The notes under the pieces: model-generated
Told to the model about the DNA's origin: nothing
What the model saw: the letters and a program-made list of their open reading frames with translations, nothing else
Databases searched by the model: none
Origin: Fimisoma sp964619315
GTDB taxonomy: Bacteria; Bacillota; Clostridia; Peptostreptococcales; Anaerovoracaceae
Direction: 5' to 3'
Assembly: GCA_964619315.1 (NCBI GenBank)
Contig: CAZUEH010000006.1
Location: forward strand, 1-64,000
DNA length: 64,000 nt
In this document: positions 9,102 through 17,758 of the stretch, in pieces
Position numbering within the stretch: position 1 is the first letter of the stretch
Layout of the letters: the number at the start of each line of letters is the position of its first letter
Program-made: the position numbers and the translations under genes

Positions 9102-10103
9102 ATGATTACTTTTGAAAATTGCGATAGAAAAATCAACAAAATCCAGGCTGTTCTTGATCAGAATGGAATCAAGGATTTAGAAGAAGCGGCAGCTATTTGC
9201 AAAAATGCTGGCTTCAATCCTTATGATATAGTCAAGGATATTCAACCAATCTGCTTTGAGGATGCATGCTGGGCATATACAGCAGGAGCGGCTATAGCGG
9301 TTAAAAAACAATGCAAAAAAGCTGCTGACGCTGCTGAGGCCATTGGCTTAGGGCTACAGGCTTTCTGCCTTGAGGGTTCAGTTGCAGAAGACAGAAAAGT
9401 TGGACTAGGACATGGTAACTTAGCGGCTATGTTGCTTCGTGAAGAAACAGAATGCTTTGCGTTTTTAGCCGGCCATGAATCTTTTGCAGCAGCAGAAGGC
9501 GCAATCGGAATTGCCAAGTCTGCCAACAAAGTTCGTAAAAAACCTTTGAGAGTAATTCTTAATGGTTTGGGAAAAGATGCGGCTCAAATAATATCAAGAA
9601 TAAACGGGTTCACATATGTTCAAACAAAATTCGATTATCACACAGGTGAACTAGCAATAGTCAAGGAGATACCTTACTCAAAAGGTGAGCGTTCAGAAGT
9701 ACGTTGCTATGGTGCTGATGATGTACGTGAGGGCGTGGCTATAATGCATTTTGAAAAGGTAGACGTGTCTATTACAGGCAACTCTACTAACCCAACAAGA
9801 TTCCAGCATCCAGTGGCAGGAACTTACAAAAAAGAATGTATTGAACAAGGTAAGAAGTATTTCTCTGTTGCTTCTGGCGGAGGAACAGGAAGAACTCTTC
9901 ATCCAGACAATATGGCAGCAGGTCCTGCGTCTTACGGAATGACTGATACTATGGGAAGAATGCATTCTGATGCACAGTTTGCAGGATCATCCTCTGTACC
10001 AGCACATGTTGCTATGATGGGCTTAGTCGGTATGGGTAACAACCCTATGGTTGGAGCAACTGTAGCCGTAGCCGTAGCAATAGAAGAATCATTTAATAAA
10101 TAA
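9102..10103 (+). CDS. GGGtGRT family protein of unknown function
   Basis: The 333-residue protein carries the family name motif SGGGTGRT in its C-terminal third, then a glycine- and methionine-rich tail (MGLVGMGNNPMVGATVAVA). The family is conserved and widespread in anaerobes but has no assigned reaction. Cysteines occur near the N terminus (CDR, AICK, ICFEDACW), which could hold a metal or cluster. The start has a good ribosome site (GGAGGA), and a strong terminator follows, so the NifU-like gene and this gene form a two-gene operon. The pairing suggests it is the client or partner of the scaffold protein; no function is claimed. Confidence 0.85.
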   Translation: MITFENCDRKINKIQAVLDQNGIKDLEEAAAICKNAGFNPYDIVKDIQPICFEDACWAYTAGAAIAVKKQCKKAADAAEAIGLGLQAFCLEGSVAEDRKVGLGHGNLAAMLLREETECFAFLAGHESFAAAEGAIGIAKSANKVRKKPLRVILNGLGKDAAQIISRINGFTYVQTKFDYHTGELAIVKEIPYSKGERSEVRCYGADDVREGVAIMHFEKVDVSITGNSTNPTRFQHPVAGTYKKECIEQGKKYFSVASGGGTGRTLHPDNMAAGPASYGMTDTMGRMHSDAQFAGSSSVPAHVAMMGLVGMGNNPMVGATVAVAVAIEESFNK

Positions 10104-10113
10104 AAATCATATG

Positions 10114-10149
10114 AACTGCACTAACTCTTTTAGGTTAGTGCAGTTTTTC
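10114..10149 (+). terminator. Intrinsic terminator
   Basis: A perfect 12-bp stem (AACTGCACTAAC with its complement, 10114-10125 and 10134-10145) is followed by a T run. It closes the NifU-like/GGGtGRT operon. Confidence 0.92.
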
Positions 10150-10190
10150 TGAGCAGCAAGATATATTAAGCAAGAATAGGAGGATTTGCC

Positions 10191-10391
10191 ATGGAATTCA
10201 CCCAAGAGGAATTAAAAGAAGCGAAGCGTCAAATTGACTCGACGCTACATAAACTAAGAGAGACTGTTAAAACCTTTGAGTCGAAGGAGAATAAAGATAG
10301 ATATAAGTCGCAGATCACTTTGGCAAAGAATAGGATAAAAGCCTTTGGAATTGCTAATGTTTTGATAGAAAAAGAGATGAAAAACATATAA
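10191..10391 (+). CDS. Small charged helical protein, function unknown
   Basis: This 66-residue protein starts at an ATG with an excellent ribosome site (AGGAGG, 10179-10184). It is rich in Lys, Glu and Arg, has no cysteine and no membrane segment, and is predicted to be mostly helical. It stands between two transcription units, after the terminator at 10149 and before the promoter of the binding-protein gene. I do not recognise a family. The ribosome site and normal codon use support a real gene. Confidence 0.6.
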   Translation: MEFTQEELKEAKRQIDSTLHKLRETVKTFESKENKDRYKSQITLAKNRIKAFGIANVLIEKEMKNI

Positions 10392-10430
10392 AAAAACACG
10401 AAAACTACACTTTTAAATTCTGACAAAAAC

Positions 10431-10467
10431 TTGATTTTATTGACATATATATGGTAAAATTTATCTG
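10431..10467 (+). promoter_or_regulatory. Promoter region of the nucleoside transporter operon
   Basis: Two overlapping options exist: TTGATT (10431-10436) with 18 bases to TAAAAT (10455-10460), or the consensus TTGACA (10440-10445) with 16 bases to TATCTG (10462-10467). No purine riboswitch is visible between here and the start codon. Confidence 0.45.
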
Positions 10468-10500
10468 CATAGATTTATTTTCTAATACGGAGGAAAAAAC

Positions 10501-11514
10501 ATGAAAAAGATTATTTCGCTATTACTCGTCCTAACATTAATTTTGTCAGCATTCACATTAGCTGGATGTAAAGACAAATCAGAGGGCGAAGGTGAGGAAC
10601 TAACAGTTTGTATCGTAGTATCTTCAGCATTTGGTGACAAATCATTTAATGATTCAGCCAAAGAAGGTGCAGACAAGTTAGCAGCTGACTACGGAGTTAA
10701 AGTAACAACTATCGAGTGCCAGGAAGAAAACTTTAAGCAGAGCATGATGCAAGCCGCAGAAGCTTCTGATATAGTAGTTCCTGTAGGTTGGCAGTTCTAC
10801 GACATTCCTGAAGTTGCTAATGAATACCCAGACACTAAATTTATTTGGGTTGATAATGTAGCAGAAGGAATTGAAGAACTTCCTAATGTTCTCTGCATTA
10901 CATATGCTCAGAACCAGGGTTCTTTCTTAGCAGGTTACATTGCTGCTGAGATGTCTGAAACAGGTACAGTTGGTGCAGTAGGTGGAGAAAACAATGACAC
11001 CATCAACGACTTCCTTATCGGATATGAACAGGGTGCAAAATATGCAAATCCTGATATCAAGGTAGTAACTAACTATGCTAACAACTACGAAGATCCAGCT
11101 AAGGGCAAAGAATGTGCATTAGCACTTAACAGCCAAGGCGCAGACGTTATTTTCCAGGTAGCAGGAAATACAGGTAACGGCGTATTTGCAGCAGCCAAGG
11201 AAGCAAACTTCTATGCTATAGGAGTTGACCAAGATCAGAAGATTTCTGCTCCTGAATATGATGAACAAATCATCTGTTCAATGAAAAAAGAAGTAGGAAC
11301 TTCCATATATGACACAATCAAGGCTTTCATAGAAGAAGAAACATGGCAGGGTGCAAGAGTTTGGACAGCTGACATGGCAACAGGTTATGTATCAATTTCT
11401 TACGGTAATGATAAGTCAACACAGCAAGTAAGTGATGCAATCAAAGCTGAAGTTGAAGACATAGCAGCTAAGATCGTTGAAGGCGATATTCAAGTAGATA
11501 CTACAAGAAAATAG
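10501..11514 (+). CDS. BMP-family ABC transporter substrate-binding lipoprotein
   Basis: The 337-residue protein begins with a lipoprotein signal (charged start, hydrophobic core, lipobox LAGC near residue 22), so it is anchored outside the membrane. The rest matches the basic membrane protein (BMP/Med, PnrA-like) family that binds purine and other nucleosides: VSSAFGDKSFNDSAKEG, NQGSFLAGYIAAEMS, GTVGAVGGENN and AIGVDQDQ. A cognate ATPase and two permeases follow. An intrinsic terminator between this gene and the ATPase probably makes the binding protein more abundant than the membrane parts. Nucleoside uptake fits the nearby deoB and pdp. Confidence 0.93.
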   Translation: MKKIISLLLVLTLILSAFTLAGCKDKSEGEGEELTVCIVVSSAFGDKSFNDSAKEGADKLAADYGVKVTTIECQEENFKQSMMQAAEASDIVVPVGWQFYDIPEVANEYPDTKFIWVDNVAEGIEELPNVLCITYAQNQGSFLAGYIAAEMSETGTVGAVGGENNDTINDFLIGYEQGAKYANPDIKVVTNYANNYEDPAKGKECALALNSQGADVIFQVAGNTGNGVFAAAKEANFYAIGVDQDQKISAPEYDEQIICSMKKEVGTSIYDTIKAFIEEETWQGARVWTADMATGYVSISYGNDKSTQQVSDAIKAEVEDIAAKIVEGDIQVDTTRK

Positions 11515-11554
11515 TCTAAACACATATCAAAGAATAAAAGTTATTCGCACATGA

Positions 11555-11587
11555 GGCGTAGCGTTAAATGCGCTACGCCATTTTTTG
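11555..11587 (+). terminator. Terminator between binding-protein and ATPase genes
   Basis: A GC-rich 9-bp stem (GGCGTAGCG, 11555-11563, with 11571-11579) and a 7-base loop are followed by ATTTTTTG. It lies inside the transporter operon and likely causes partial termination. Confidence 0.85.
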
Positions 11588-11602
11588 TAAGAGGTACTAA
11601 TT

Positions 11603-13159
11603 TTGCAAAACAAACAAAATACTATTGTAAACTTTGATAATATATCAATGCAATTTCCAGGAGTACTAGCAAACGACAATATTTCTCTTGAAATAAAAGA
11701 GGGTGAAGTCTTTGCTTTGGTGGGAGAAAACGGAGCGGGCAAAAGCACGCTTATGAATATATTGTACGGCCTACATACACCAACTGATGGGCAGGTGCAT
11801 GTAAAAGGTGAAAGAATAGAAAAATTCAAACCTATGGAGGCCATAGAAAAAGGGGTAGGCATGGTGCATCAACACTTTATGCTTGTGCCATCTTTTAGCG
11901 TTGCCCAAAACATTGTACTTAGTAGAGAACCAAGAAAATCCAAAGTGCTTTATGATTTAAAAGAGGCTAATAGAAAAGTCAAAGAGCTTTCAGAGGACTA
12001 CGGACTGATGGTTAATCCTAAGGACATTGTAGGTGAAATCAGTGTCGGGCTTCAACAGAGAGTAGAGATATTAAAAACTCTATATAGAGGCGCAGATATA
12101 TTGATTTTAGACGAGCCTACAGCGGTACTTACACCGCAAGAAACGGAAGAACTCTTTGGAGTTATTAGAAGAATCGTCAAGGAAAAAAATATGACGGTAA
12201 TAATCATAACTCATAAACTTTATGAGGTTATGGAAATATCCGATAGAGTAGGCGTTATGCGTCAAGGTAAACTAGTCGGAGTTGAAGAAACTAAAAATGT
12301 AAACGAAAGAACCCTTGCATCCATGATGGTTGGAAGGGAAGTCTTATTTGATAGTATAGAAAAAACAGGCGAGCCAGGAGAAGTCCTCGTAGAAGCTGAA
12401 GATTTGTTCGTAGCTGACAACAGAGGAATCATGGCAGTAAACGGAATCAACCTAAAGGTCAGAAAAGGCGAAGTTTTGGGCATTGCTGCAATTGAAGGAA
12501 ATGGCCAAAGTGAGCTAATAGAAGCGATTACAGGAATGAGGCCTATAGAAAAAGGTCAATTTTCTATAAGCGGCCAAAATGCTGTAGGTATGAGCCCAAG
12601 AGAAGTTAGAAAATTGGGATTGGCACATATACCAGAGGATCGTATTGCCACTGGTGCCGCTATGCCATCTACAATTACTGATAATATCATAATTGGTAAG
12701 GAGCGTTCAGAAGAATACTCAGTCAAAGGCATACACTTAAAAAAATCCAGCATAGCTCGCTATGCTAAGGACTTATTTGAGAAGTTTGACCTTAGAGGTG
12801 CAGGAGTTGATACTGAGGTAGGTTCTTTATCCGGAGGCAACATGCAAAAGGTAGTGGTTGCCAGAGAATTCTCGTTAGATACACCAGTTCTCATAATCGC
12901 ACAGCCTACTAGAGGGGTAGATGTGGGAGCCATTGAGTTTATTCACAAACAGATAATCGAAAAGCGTAATAGTGGTTGCGCTATACTGCTTGTAAGTGCT
13001 GACCTTGATGAAGTTTTCCGCCTTAGCGACAGAATAATAACTCTCTATGAAGGTAAAGTTACTGGTGAGTTTGAAGCAGGCCAAATTGATAAGATGGAAA
13101 TCAGTTACTATATGACTGGAGATAGAAGCGCGGATACAGGAGGTGAGGCATTTGAATAA
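11603..13159 (+). CDS. Nucleoside ABC transporter ATP-binding protein (two ABC domains)
   Basis: The 518-residue ATPase has two fused ABC domains, as in YufO/NupO-type nucleoside and sugar importers. Domain 1 has Walker A GENGAGKST, signature VGLQQRVEI and Walker B LILDEPT. Domain 2 has a degenerate Walker A (IEGNGQSEL), signature LSGGNMQKVVVARE and LIIAQPTRG in place of Walker B, which is normal for the group. Translation starts at TTG 11603 after an AGAGGT site. The downstream permease start lies inside the 3' end of this gene, showing translational coupling. Confidence 0.93.
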   Translation: MQNKQNTIVNFDNISMQFPGVLANDNISLEIKEGEVFALVGENGAGKSTLMNILYGLHTPTDGQVHVKGERIEKFKPMEAIEKGVGMVHQHFMLVPSFSVAQNIVLSREPRKSKVLYDLKEANRKVKELSEDYGLMVNPKDIVGEISVGLQQRVEILKTLYRGADILILDEPTAVLTPQETEELFGVIRRIVKEKNMTVIIITHKLYEVMEISDRVGVMRQGKLVGVEETKNVNERTLASMMVGREVLFDSIEKTGEPGEVLVEAEDLFVADNRGIMAVNGINLKVRKGEVLGIAAIEGNGQSELIEAITGMRPIEKGQFSISGQNAVGMSPREVRKLGLAHIPEDRIATGAAMPSTITDNIIIGKERSEEYSVKGIHLKKSSIARYAKDLFEKFDLRGAGVDTEVGSLSGGNMQKVVVAREFSLDTPVLIIAQPTRGVDVGAIEFIHKQIIEKRNSGCAILLVSADLDEVFRLSDRIITLYEGKVTGEFEAGQIDKMEISYYMTGDRSADTGGEAFE

Positions 13160-14249
13160 AATTATTGCTTCCCTAAAAAATAATAGGACTTATTTAATAT
13201 CTCTTGCTTTGAGCATATTTGTGGCACTGTTCATTGGCGGAATGTTGATGCTAGTGACAGGCTTCAACCCATTTGAGGGATATGCAGCAATGATAAAAGG
13301 AGCTTTTGGCTCCATAAGAGTATTCGGAAACACAATTACAAAGATGCTTACGCTGTGCCTTACAGGCCTTGCTATGACTGTCAGTGCAAAAGCAGGACTG
13401 TTCAATGTAGGTGGAGAAGGACAACTTTTTCTCGGCGGATTGGCAGCAACGGTTACAGGTATCTATTTGCAAGGTGTTAGCCCGCTAATAGCAGTACCTT
13501 TGGCGTTTATATCGGCAGCGGTGGTTGGCGGATTTTATGCTTGGATACCAGCGGTTTTAAAAGTAAAACTAAAGGTAAGTGAAGTAATAACTACTATAAT
13601 GCTCAATTCAGTAGCAATTTATGTATGTACATACCTCATTAACAGTGGAGGCCCATTGGCTACACAGGACTATGGAGTTCTCGGAGGAAGTGATGCTGTG
13701 CCAGTGGCATTTAGATTTTCTCAGATTATCCCTACATCCAATTTGAGTACAGCGCTTTTCTATAGCGGTTTCATAGCATTTTTCTGTTGGTATTTGATGC
13801 AAAAGACAAGCATAGGTCTTGAAATGAAGGTCACAGGAGAGAATGAAAGATTCTCATTCTTTGCAGGTCTTCCAAAAGACAAGATAATGATTTGGTCAAT
13901 GGTTGCCTCGGGAGTTATTTGTGGATTAGCTGGAATGTTTTTGGTATATGGATATCAGTTTAGATTCCAAGGTAGCATAAGCAACGAATTCTACTATGAT
14001 GGAATGCTTTTGGCAATGATAATGAACTATAACCCAATAGGAATTATATTGATGAGTTCATTCTTCGCTATTATAGATATAGGCGCTAGTGCAATGGAAT
14101 TTTCAACAGGAATTTCGGGAGAAATTTCGGACATAATATTTGCCATAATAATTTTCCTTATGGCAGCACAAAAAGGTATTACAAAGTACATTACTGATAG
14201 ATCAACTCAGAAAAAAGCTAGAGAAAAAATTAGAAGGGAGGGCCAATAA
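13152..14249 (+). CDS. Nucleoside ABC transporter permease, first subunit
   Basis: The 365-residue membrane protein belongs to the BPD_transp_2 (RbsC/YufP-like) family, with about eight to ten hydrophobic segments and the conserved GLFNVGGEGQLFLGG stretch. I place the start at TTG 13152 and not at GTG 13143. The strong AGGAGGTGA site at 13137-13145 covers the GTG and is correctly spaced for the TTG. The gene overlaps the ATPase end by 8 bases and the next permease start by one base (TAATGG). It forms the transmembrane channel with the second permease. Confidence 0.92.
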   Translation: MNKIIASLKNNRTYLISLALSIFVALFIGGMLMLVTGFNPFEGYAAMIKGAFGSIRVFGNTITKMLTLCLTGLAMTVSAKAGLFNVGGEGQLFLGGLAATVTGIYLQGVSPLIAVPLAFISAAVVGGFYAWIPAVLKVKLKVSEVITTIMLNSVAIYVCTYLINSGGPLATQDYGVLGGSDAVPVAFRFSQIIPTSNLSTALFYSGFIAFFCWYLMQKTSIGLEMKVTGENERFSFFAGLPKDKIMIWSMVASGVICGLAGMFLVYGYQFRFQGSISNEFYYDGMLLAMIMNYNPIGIILMSSFFAIIDIGASAMEFSTGISGEISDIIFAIIIFLMAAQKGITKYITDRSTQKKAREKIRREGQ

Positions 14250-15196
14250 TGGAACATCTATTAGACGTTTTCAACATAGGGCTTTTGCAGAACACCCTTC
14301 GAACTGCTACTCCAGTTATCTTGGCAGCTATGGGTGGCTTGATGACAGAGCATGCAGGAATTATGAATATTGGTATGGATGGAATGATACTGATAGGAGC
14401 TTTCGTTGCTGTAGCATTTAGCTTCACTTGTTCAAGTGCGGCAATGGGAGTACTGGTAGCAGTGTTATGCGGCATACTTATAGGATTGTTTTTCGCACTG
14501 TTTGTTGTAAAACTTAGGAGCGATGAATTCATAATAGGAATGGCACTCAACACTTTTGCAGGTGGCCTTACCGTATACTTATTAAGAACTATATTTGGAG
14601 TAAAGGGAACTTTTTCAAACACTGGAATCATAGGATTGCCTACATTACATTTTGATTTTCTTGATAGTATCCCTGTTATTGGGCCATTACTTAACGACAA
14701 TTCTATATTTATATACTTAACTTGGTTGTTGGTATTTTTGGCATGGGTATTCTTGTACAAAACTCCATATGGATTTTGGCTAAGAGCAGCAGGTGAACAT
14801 CCTGAATCTCTTGAAACGGCAGGAATAAGCCCACATAAAATGAAATTTGCAGCGAGTATACTATGTGGTATATTCTGTGGATTTGCAGGTGCCCATTTAT
14901 CATTAGGTTATTTAACTATGTTTACAGAGGGCATGAGCAGCAGCAGAGGATTTATTGCATTTGCTTGTGTTATATTTGGAATGGCCAACCCGCCAAAAGT
15001 ATTTGTTGCAGCATTACTGTTTGGATTCCTCGATGCTCTTGGTCTTAGACTACAGAGTGTGGGAGTTCCGTCAGACTTGACTGCTACGGTACCTTATATA
15101 ACTACCATATTGATGCTTACTTATGTAGTAGTAAGCACTGAACGAAAGAAGAAAAGAAAAGCTCAAAAACAGTTAGAAATAAATAAAAGCACTTAA
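14249..15196 (+). CDS. Nucleoside ABC transporter permease, second subunit
   Basis: The 315-residue membrane protein is the YufQ-like partner permease, with the family stretch GLMTEHAGIMNIGMDGMILIGAF split by a glycine-rich turn and several further hydrophobic segments. It ends in a lysine-rich cytoplasmic tail. Its start overlaps the stop of the first permease. No terminator is seen before the following lipoprotein gene 24 bases on, so the latter may be read from the same transcript. Confidence 0.92.
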   Translation: MEHLLDVFNIGLLQNTLRTATPVILAAMGGLMTEHAGIMNIGMDGMILIGAFVAVAFSFTCSSAAMGVLVAVLCGILIGLFFALFVVKLRSDEFIIGMALNTFAGGLTVYLLRTIFGVKGTFSNTGIIGLPTLHFDFLDSIPVIGPLLNDNSIFIYLTWLLVFLAWVFLYKTPYGFWLRAAGEHPESLETAGISPHKMKFAASILCGIFCGFAGAHLSLGYLTMFTEGMSSSRGFIAFACVIFGMANPPKVFVAALLFGFLDALGLRLQSVGVPSDLTATVPYITTILMLTYVVVSTERKKKRKAQKQLEINKST

Positions 15197-15220
15197 ATAA
15201 ATATCAAAAAGGGGAATAAA

Positions 15221-16312
15221 ATGAAAAAAGGATTAAGAACAGTACTAATTTTGTCCATGTGTGTGGCAATGGGTCTTGGAATGACAGGATGTGGCAATAG
15301 CAAGCCGTATAGCAATTACGATTTGTCAGAGTATATCACATTGCCTGATTACGATGCGTTTGAAACTTCTGTTCCAGCGGTTTCCATAGCAGATGAAGAT
15401 GTTGAAGCAGAGATTGAAGCTATCTTAGAAAGTGCTAAAACCACTGAGGATGTCAAAGAAGGAACTGTTAAAAAAGGGAACACAGTTAAGATTTCTTTCA
15501 AAGGAACATTATCCGATGGAAGCTCACCTGAAAACATGAAATCAGACGAATATTCATTGACATTAGGTGAAGGCGGAATGATCGACGGATTCGAAGAAGG
15601 CATATATGGGGCTAAGATAGGCGACACAGTAACAATGAATTTGACATTTCCTGATCCATACACTTCCAATGAAGAACTTTCAGGACAGGCAGTTACATTT
15701 GAGGTAGGAGTTTTAAGCAAAACTGTTGAAAATACGCCAGTGCTTAGCGATGAATTTGTAAAAGAAAATAGTGACTTTGCTACTGTGGCAGAGTACAAAG
15801 CTTATGTTGCTAAGGAATTAGAACAGGAAGAATACGATAGTCAGCTTTACGAGATAAAATCTGAGCTTTATGCTAAAATAGTCAATGGTACAGAAGTTAT
15901 CAAGTACCCTGAAAAAGAATTAAAGAAGCAGAAAAAAGAAGTTGATGAGAGCTACAAACAAATGGCCAAAACCAGTGGAGCTGATTGGGAAGATTATAGA
16001 AACAACACTCTGGGAGTAGATAAAGAAACATACGAATCAGAAATCGAAGCGTATGCAAAAGAATTAGTAAAACAAGAAATGATAATCTACGCAATAAGCG
16101 AAAAAGAAGAACTAACTGTCACTGATGAGGAATATGACGAATACCTTAAAGCAATGCTTGAATCATCCGGATTTGAAGACGATGCGGCATTCAAAGAGTA
16201 TTCAGGAATGACCATAGAAAAATATGCCAAATCATATAAGATGGATAGAGACCTATTGTTAACAAAAGAGCTAGACGCTATTTATGATAGACTATTATCC
16301 AAAACTGAATAA
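15221..16312 (+). CDS. Extracytoplasmic trigger-factor-like peptidyl-prolyl isomerase lipoprotein
   Basis: The 363-residue protein starts with a lipoprotein signal ending in MTGCGN, so it is expected on the outer face of the membrane. An FKBP-type isomerase domain follows (about residues 75-165: GNTVKISFKGTLSDG, LGEGGMIDGFEEGI and FPDPYTSNEELSG). The C-terminal half is the helical, Lys- and Glu-rich chaperone arm of trigger factor, with a VSDEF-like linker (LSDEFVKENSDF). Cytosolic trigger factor has an N-terminal ribosome-binding domain, absent here. It is probably a folding helper for secreted proteins, doing the job of PrsA. The ribosome site is AAGGGG. Confidence 0.85.
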   Translation: MKKGLRTVLILSMCVAMGLGMTGCGNSKPYSNYDLSEYITLPDYDAFETSVPAVSIADEDVEAEIEAILESAKTTEDVKEGTVKKGNTVKISFKGTLSDGSSPENMKSDEYSLTLGEGGMIDGFEEGIYGAKIGDTVTMNLTFPDPYTSNEELSGQAVTFEVGVLSKTVENTPVLSDEFVKENSDFATVAEYKAYVAKELEQEEYDSQLYEIKSELYAKIVNGTEVIKYPEKELKKQKKEVDESYKQMAKTSGADWEDYRNNTLGVDKETYESEIEAYAKELVKQEMIIYAISEKEELTVTDEEYDEYLKAMLESSGFEDDAAFKEYSGMTIEKYAKSYKMDRDLLLTKELDAIYDRLLSKTE

Positions 16313-16333
16313 ATAAGCAGGAGGAAAGACATT

Positions 16334-16831
16334 ATGAGATGCCCTTTTTGCAATAATGCTGACACAAAGGTAATAGATTCCCGCCCAACAGAAGAAGGCC
16401 ATGCAATAAGAAGAAGAAGAGGTTGCGATAGTTGCAACAGACGCTTTACCACCTACGAAAAGGTGGAAGAAACAATATTGATGGTTGTTAAAAAGGATGG
16501 CCGCAGAGAGGCCTTTGATAGGACGAAGATTTTGAATGGCATAATTAAAGCTTGCGAAAAACGTCCTGTTTCTATGGCGCAAATGGAATCCATGGTCAAT
16601 GAAATCGAAAAGACCATAAGTAACTCTATGGAAAAAGAAGTAGAAAGTTACGACATAGGAGAGCTTATTATGAATCATCTGAAAGATGTTGATGAAGTTG
16701 CTTATGTTAGATTTGCTTCTGTATATAGGCAGTTTACCGATGTAAACACTTTTGTAAAGGAAATAGAAAAACTCATAGGTCCTTCAAAAGGTGCTGGCGA
16801 AAAAACTCGAATGCCGAAAGATAAAGAATAA
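16334..16831 (+). CDS. nrdR: Transcriptional repressor NrdR
   Basis: NrdR represses ribonucleotide reductase genes when dATP is plentiful. The 165-residue protein has the N-terminal zinc ribbon (MRCPFC and GCDSCNRRFTTYE; cysteines 3, 6, 31 and 34) and the ATP-cone domain (VVKKDGRREAFDRTKI onward). Length is normal, with a 10-20 residue charged tail after the cone. It lies 21 bases after the lipoprotein gene and 29 bases before cmk, in the common clostridial order of nucleotide genes. GGAGG precedes the ATG. Confidence 0.97.
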   Translation: MRCPFCNNADTKVIDSRPTEEGHAIRRRRGCDSCNRRFTTYEKVEETILMVVKKDGRREAFDRTKILNGIIKACEKRPVSMAQMESMVNEIEKTISNSMEKEVESYDIGELIMNHLKDVDEVAYVRFASVYRQFTDVNTFVKEIEKLIGPSKGAGEKTRMPKDKE

Positions 16832-16860
16832 AACAAGAACTACTTAATTTAGGAGAAAAA

Positions 16861-17514
16861 ATGGAACGATTTTTTAGAATCGCAATAGATGGGCCAGGAG
16901 GCGCAGGAAAATCTACTATCGCCAAAGCTGTGGCCAAGGAGCTGAACATAGACTATATCGATACAGGAGCTATGTATAGAGCATTTGGTCTCAAATTATT
17001 AAGATTATCAAACAGCATGGAAGATGAAGATTCACTCAGAAAAATTCTCGATGAAACTTCAATAGATTTTGAAGGCAAAGAAATAATCTTAGACGGAGAA
17101 ATAGTTACGCCTCTCATAAGAACTCCTGAGGTGTCGATGGCTGCATCCAAATGTTCGGCTTTTGCTAAAGTCAGAGAAAAAATGGTAGAGGCTCAGCAAA
17201 AGATGGGCGAGAGCAAAAGCGTGATTATGGATGGAAGAGATATTTGCGAAGTTGTATTTCCTAATGCAGAGTACAAATTTTTTATAACTGCTGACGCTGA
17301 AGAAAGAGCTTCAAGAAGGTATAAAGAGTTGCTCGCAAAAGGCCAAAAAGTCGTTTACAGCGAGGTTCTCAAAGAAATTGAAGAAAGGGACCACAACGAC
17401 TCTACAAGAGCTGCAAGTCCAATGAAAAGGGCCGCTGATGCAGAACTTTTAGACACTACGAATATGACAATTGAAGAAGCGACACAATATATCTGTAATA
17501 AAGTTAGGGCTTAA
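16861..17514 (+). CDS. cmk: Cytidylate kinase
   Basis: Cmk phosphorylates CMP and dCMP using ATP. The 217-residue protein has Walker A GPGGAGKSTIAK, the DTGAMYRA substrate-binding motif, VIMDGRDICEVVFP and the lid arginines in EERASRRYKEL and RDHNDSTRAASPM. The usual DGRDIGT appears here as DGRDICEV. GGAG lies 6-9 bases before the ATG. A strong terminator follows, so the gene ends the nrdR-cmk unit. Confidence 0.95.
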   Translation: MERFFRIAIDGPGGAGKSTIAKAVAKELNIDYIDTGAMYRAFGLKLLRLSNSMEDEDSLRKILDETSIDFEGKEIILDGEIVTPLIRTPEVSMAASKCSAFAKVREKMVEAQQKMGESKSVIMDGRDICEVVFPNAEYKFFITADAEERASRRYKELLAKGQKVVYSEVLKEIEERDHNDSTRAASPMKRAADAELLDTTNMTIEEATQYICNKVRA

Positions 17515-17562
17515 GATTTCATACAAAGAGTTAAGCCTAAAAGAGGTTAGAGGATACAGGCA

Positions 17563-17601
17563 AGCCTCCTATGAACAAATTTTCATAGGAGGCTCTTTTT
17601 T
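17563..17601 (+). terminator. Intrinsic terminator after cmk
   Basis: A perfect 13-bp stem (AGCCTCCTATGAA with its complement, 17563-17575 and 17582-17594) with a short loop is followed by CTTTTTT. Confidence 0.95.
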
Positions 17602-17636
17602 GACCTAATCTTCACAAATTATTAACTATGTGACAC

Positions 17637-17665
17637 TTGTACTTATTGCTTTAAAATGATATAAT
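17637..17665 (+). promoter_or_regulatory. Promoter of the radC-mre operon
   Basis: TTGTAC (17637-17642), 17 bases, perfect TATAAT (17660-17665). It lies downstream of the cmk terminator and about 94 bases before the radC start. Confidence 0.75.
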
Positions 17666-17758
17666 CTTAGCCGATAGTATGCCCATTTTATGAGCAGAAG
17701 AATTAAGAAGAGAACGTTTTTGAGATTCTCATTTTTGAATTCGAAAAAAGGAGTCAAA

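Noticed and set aside
10392..10500. Purine riboswitch ahead of the nucleoside-binding protein gene
   Set aside because: The conserved junction and loop sequences of the purine aptamer are not present, and the leader is too short.
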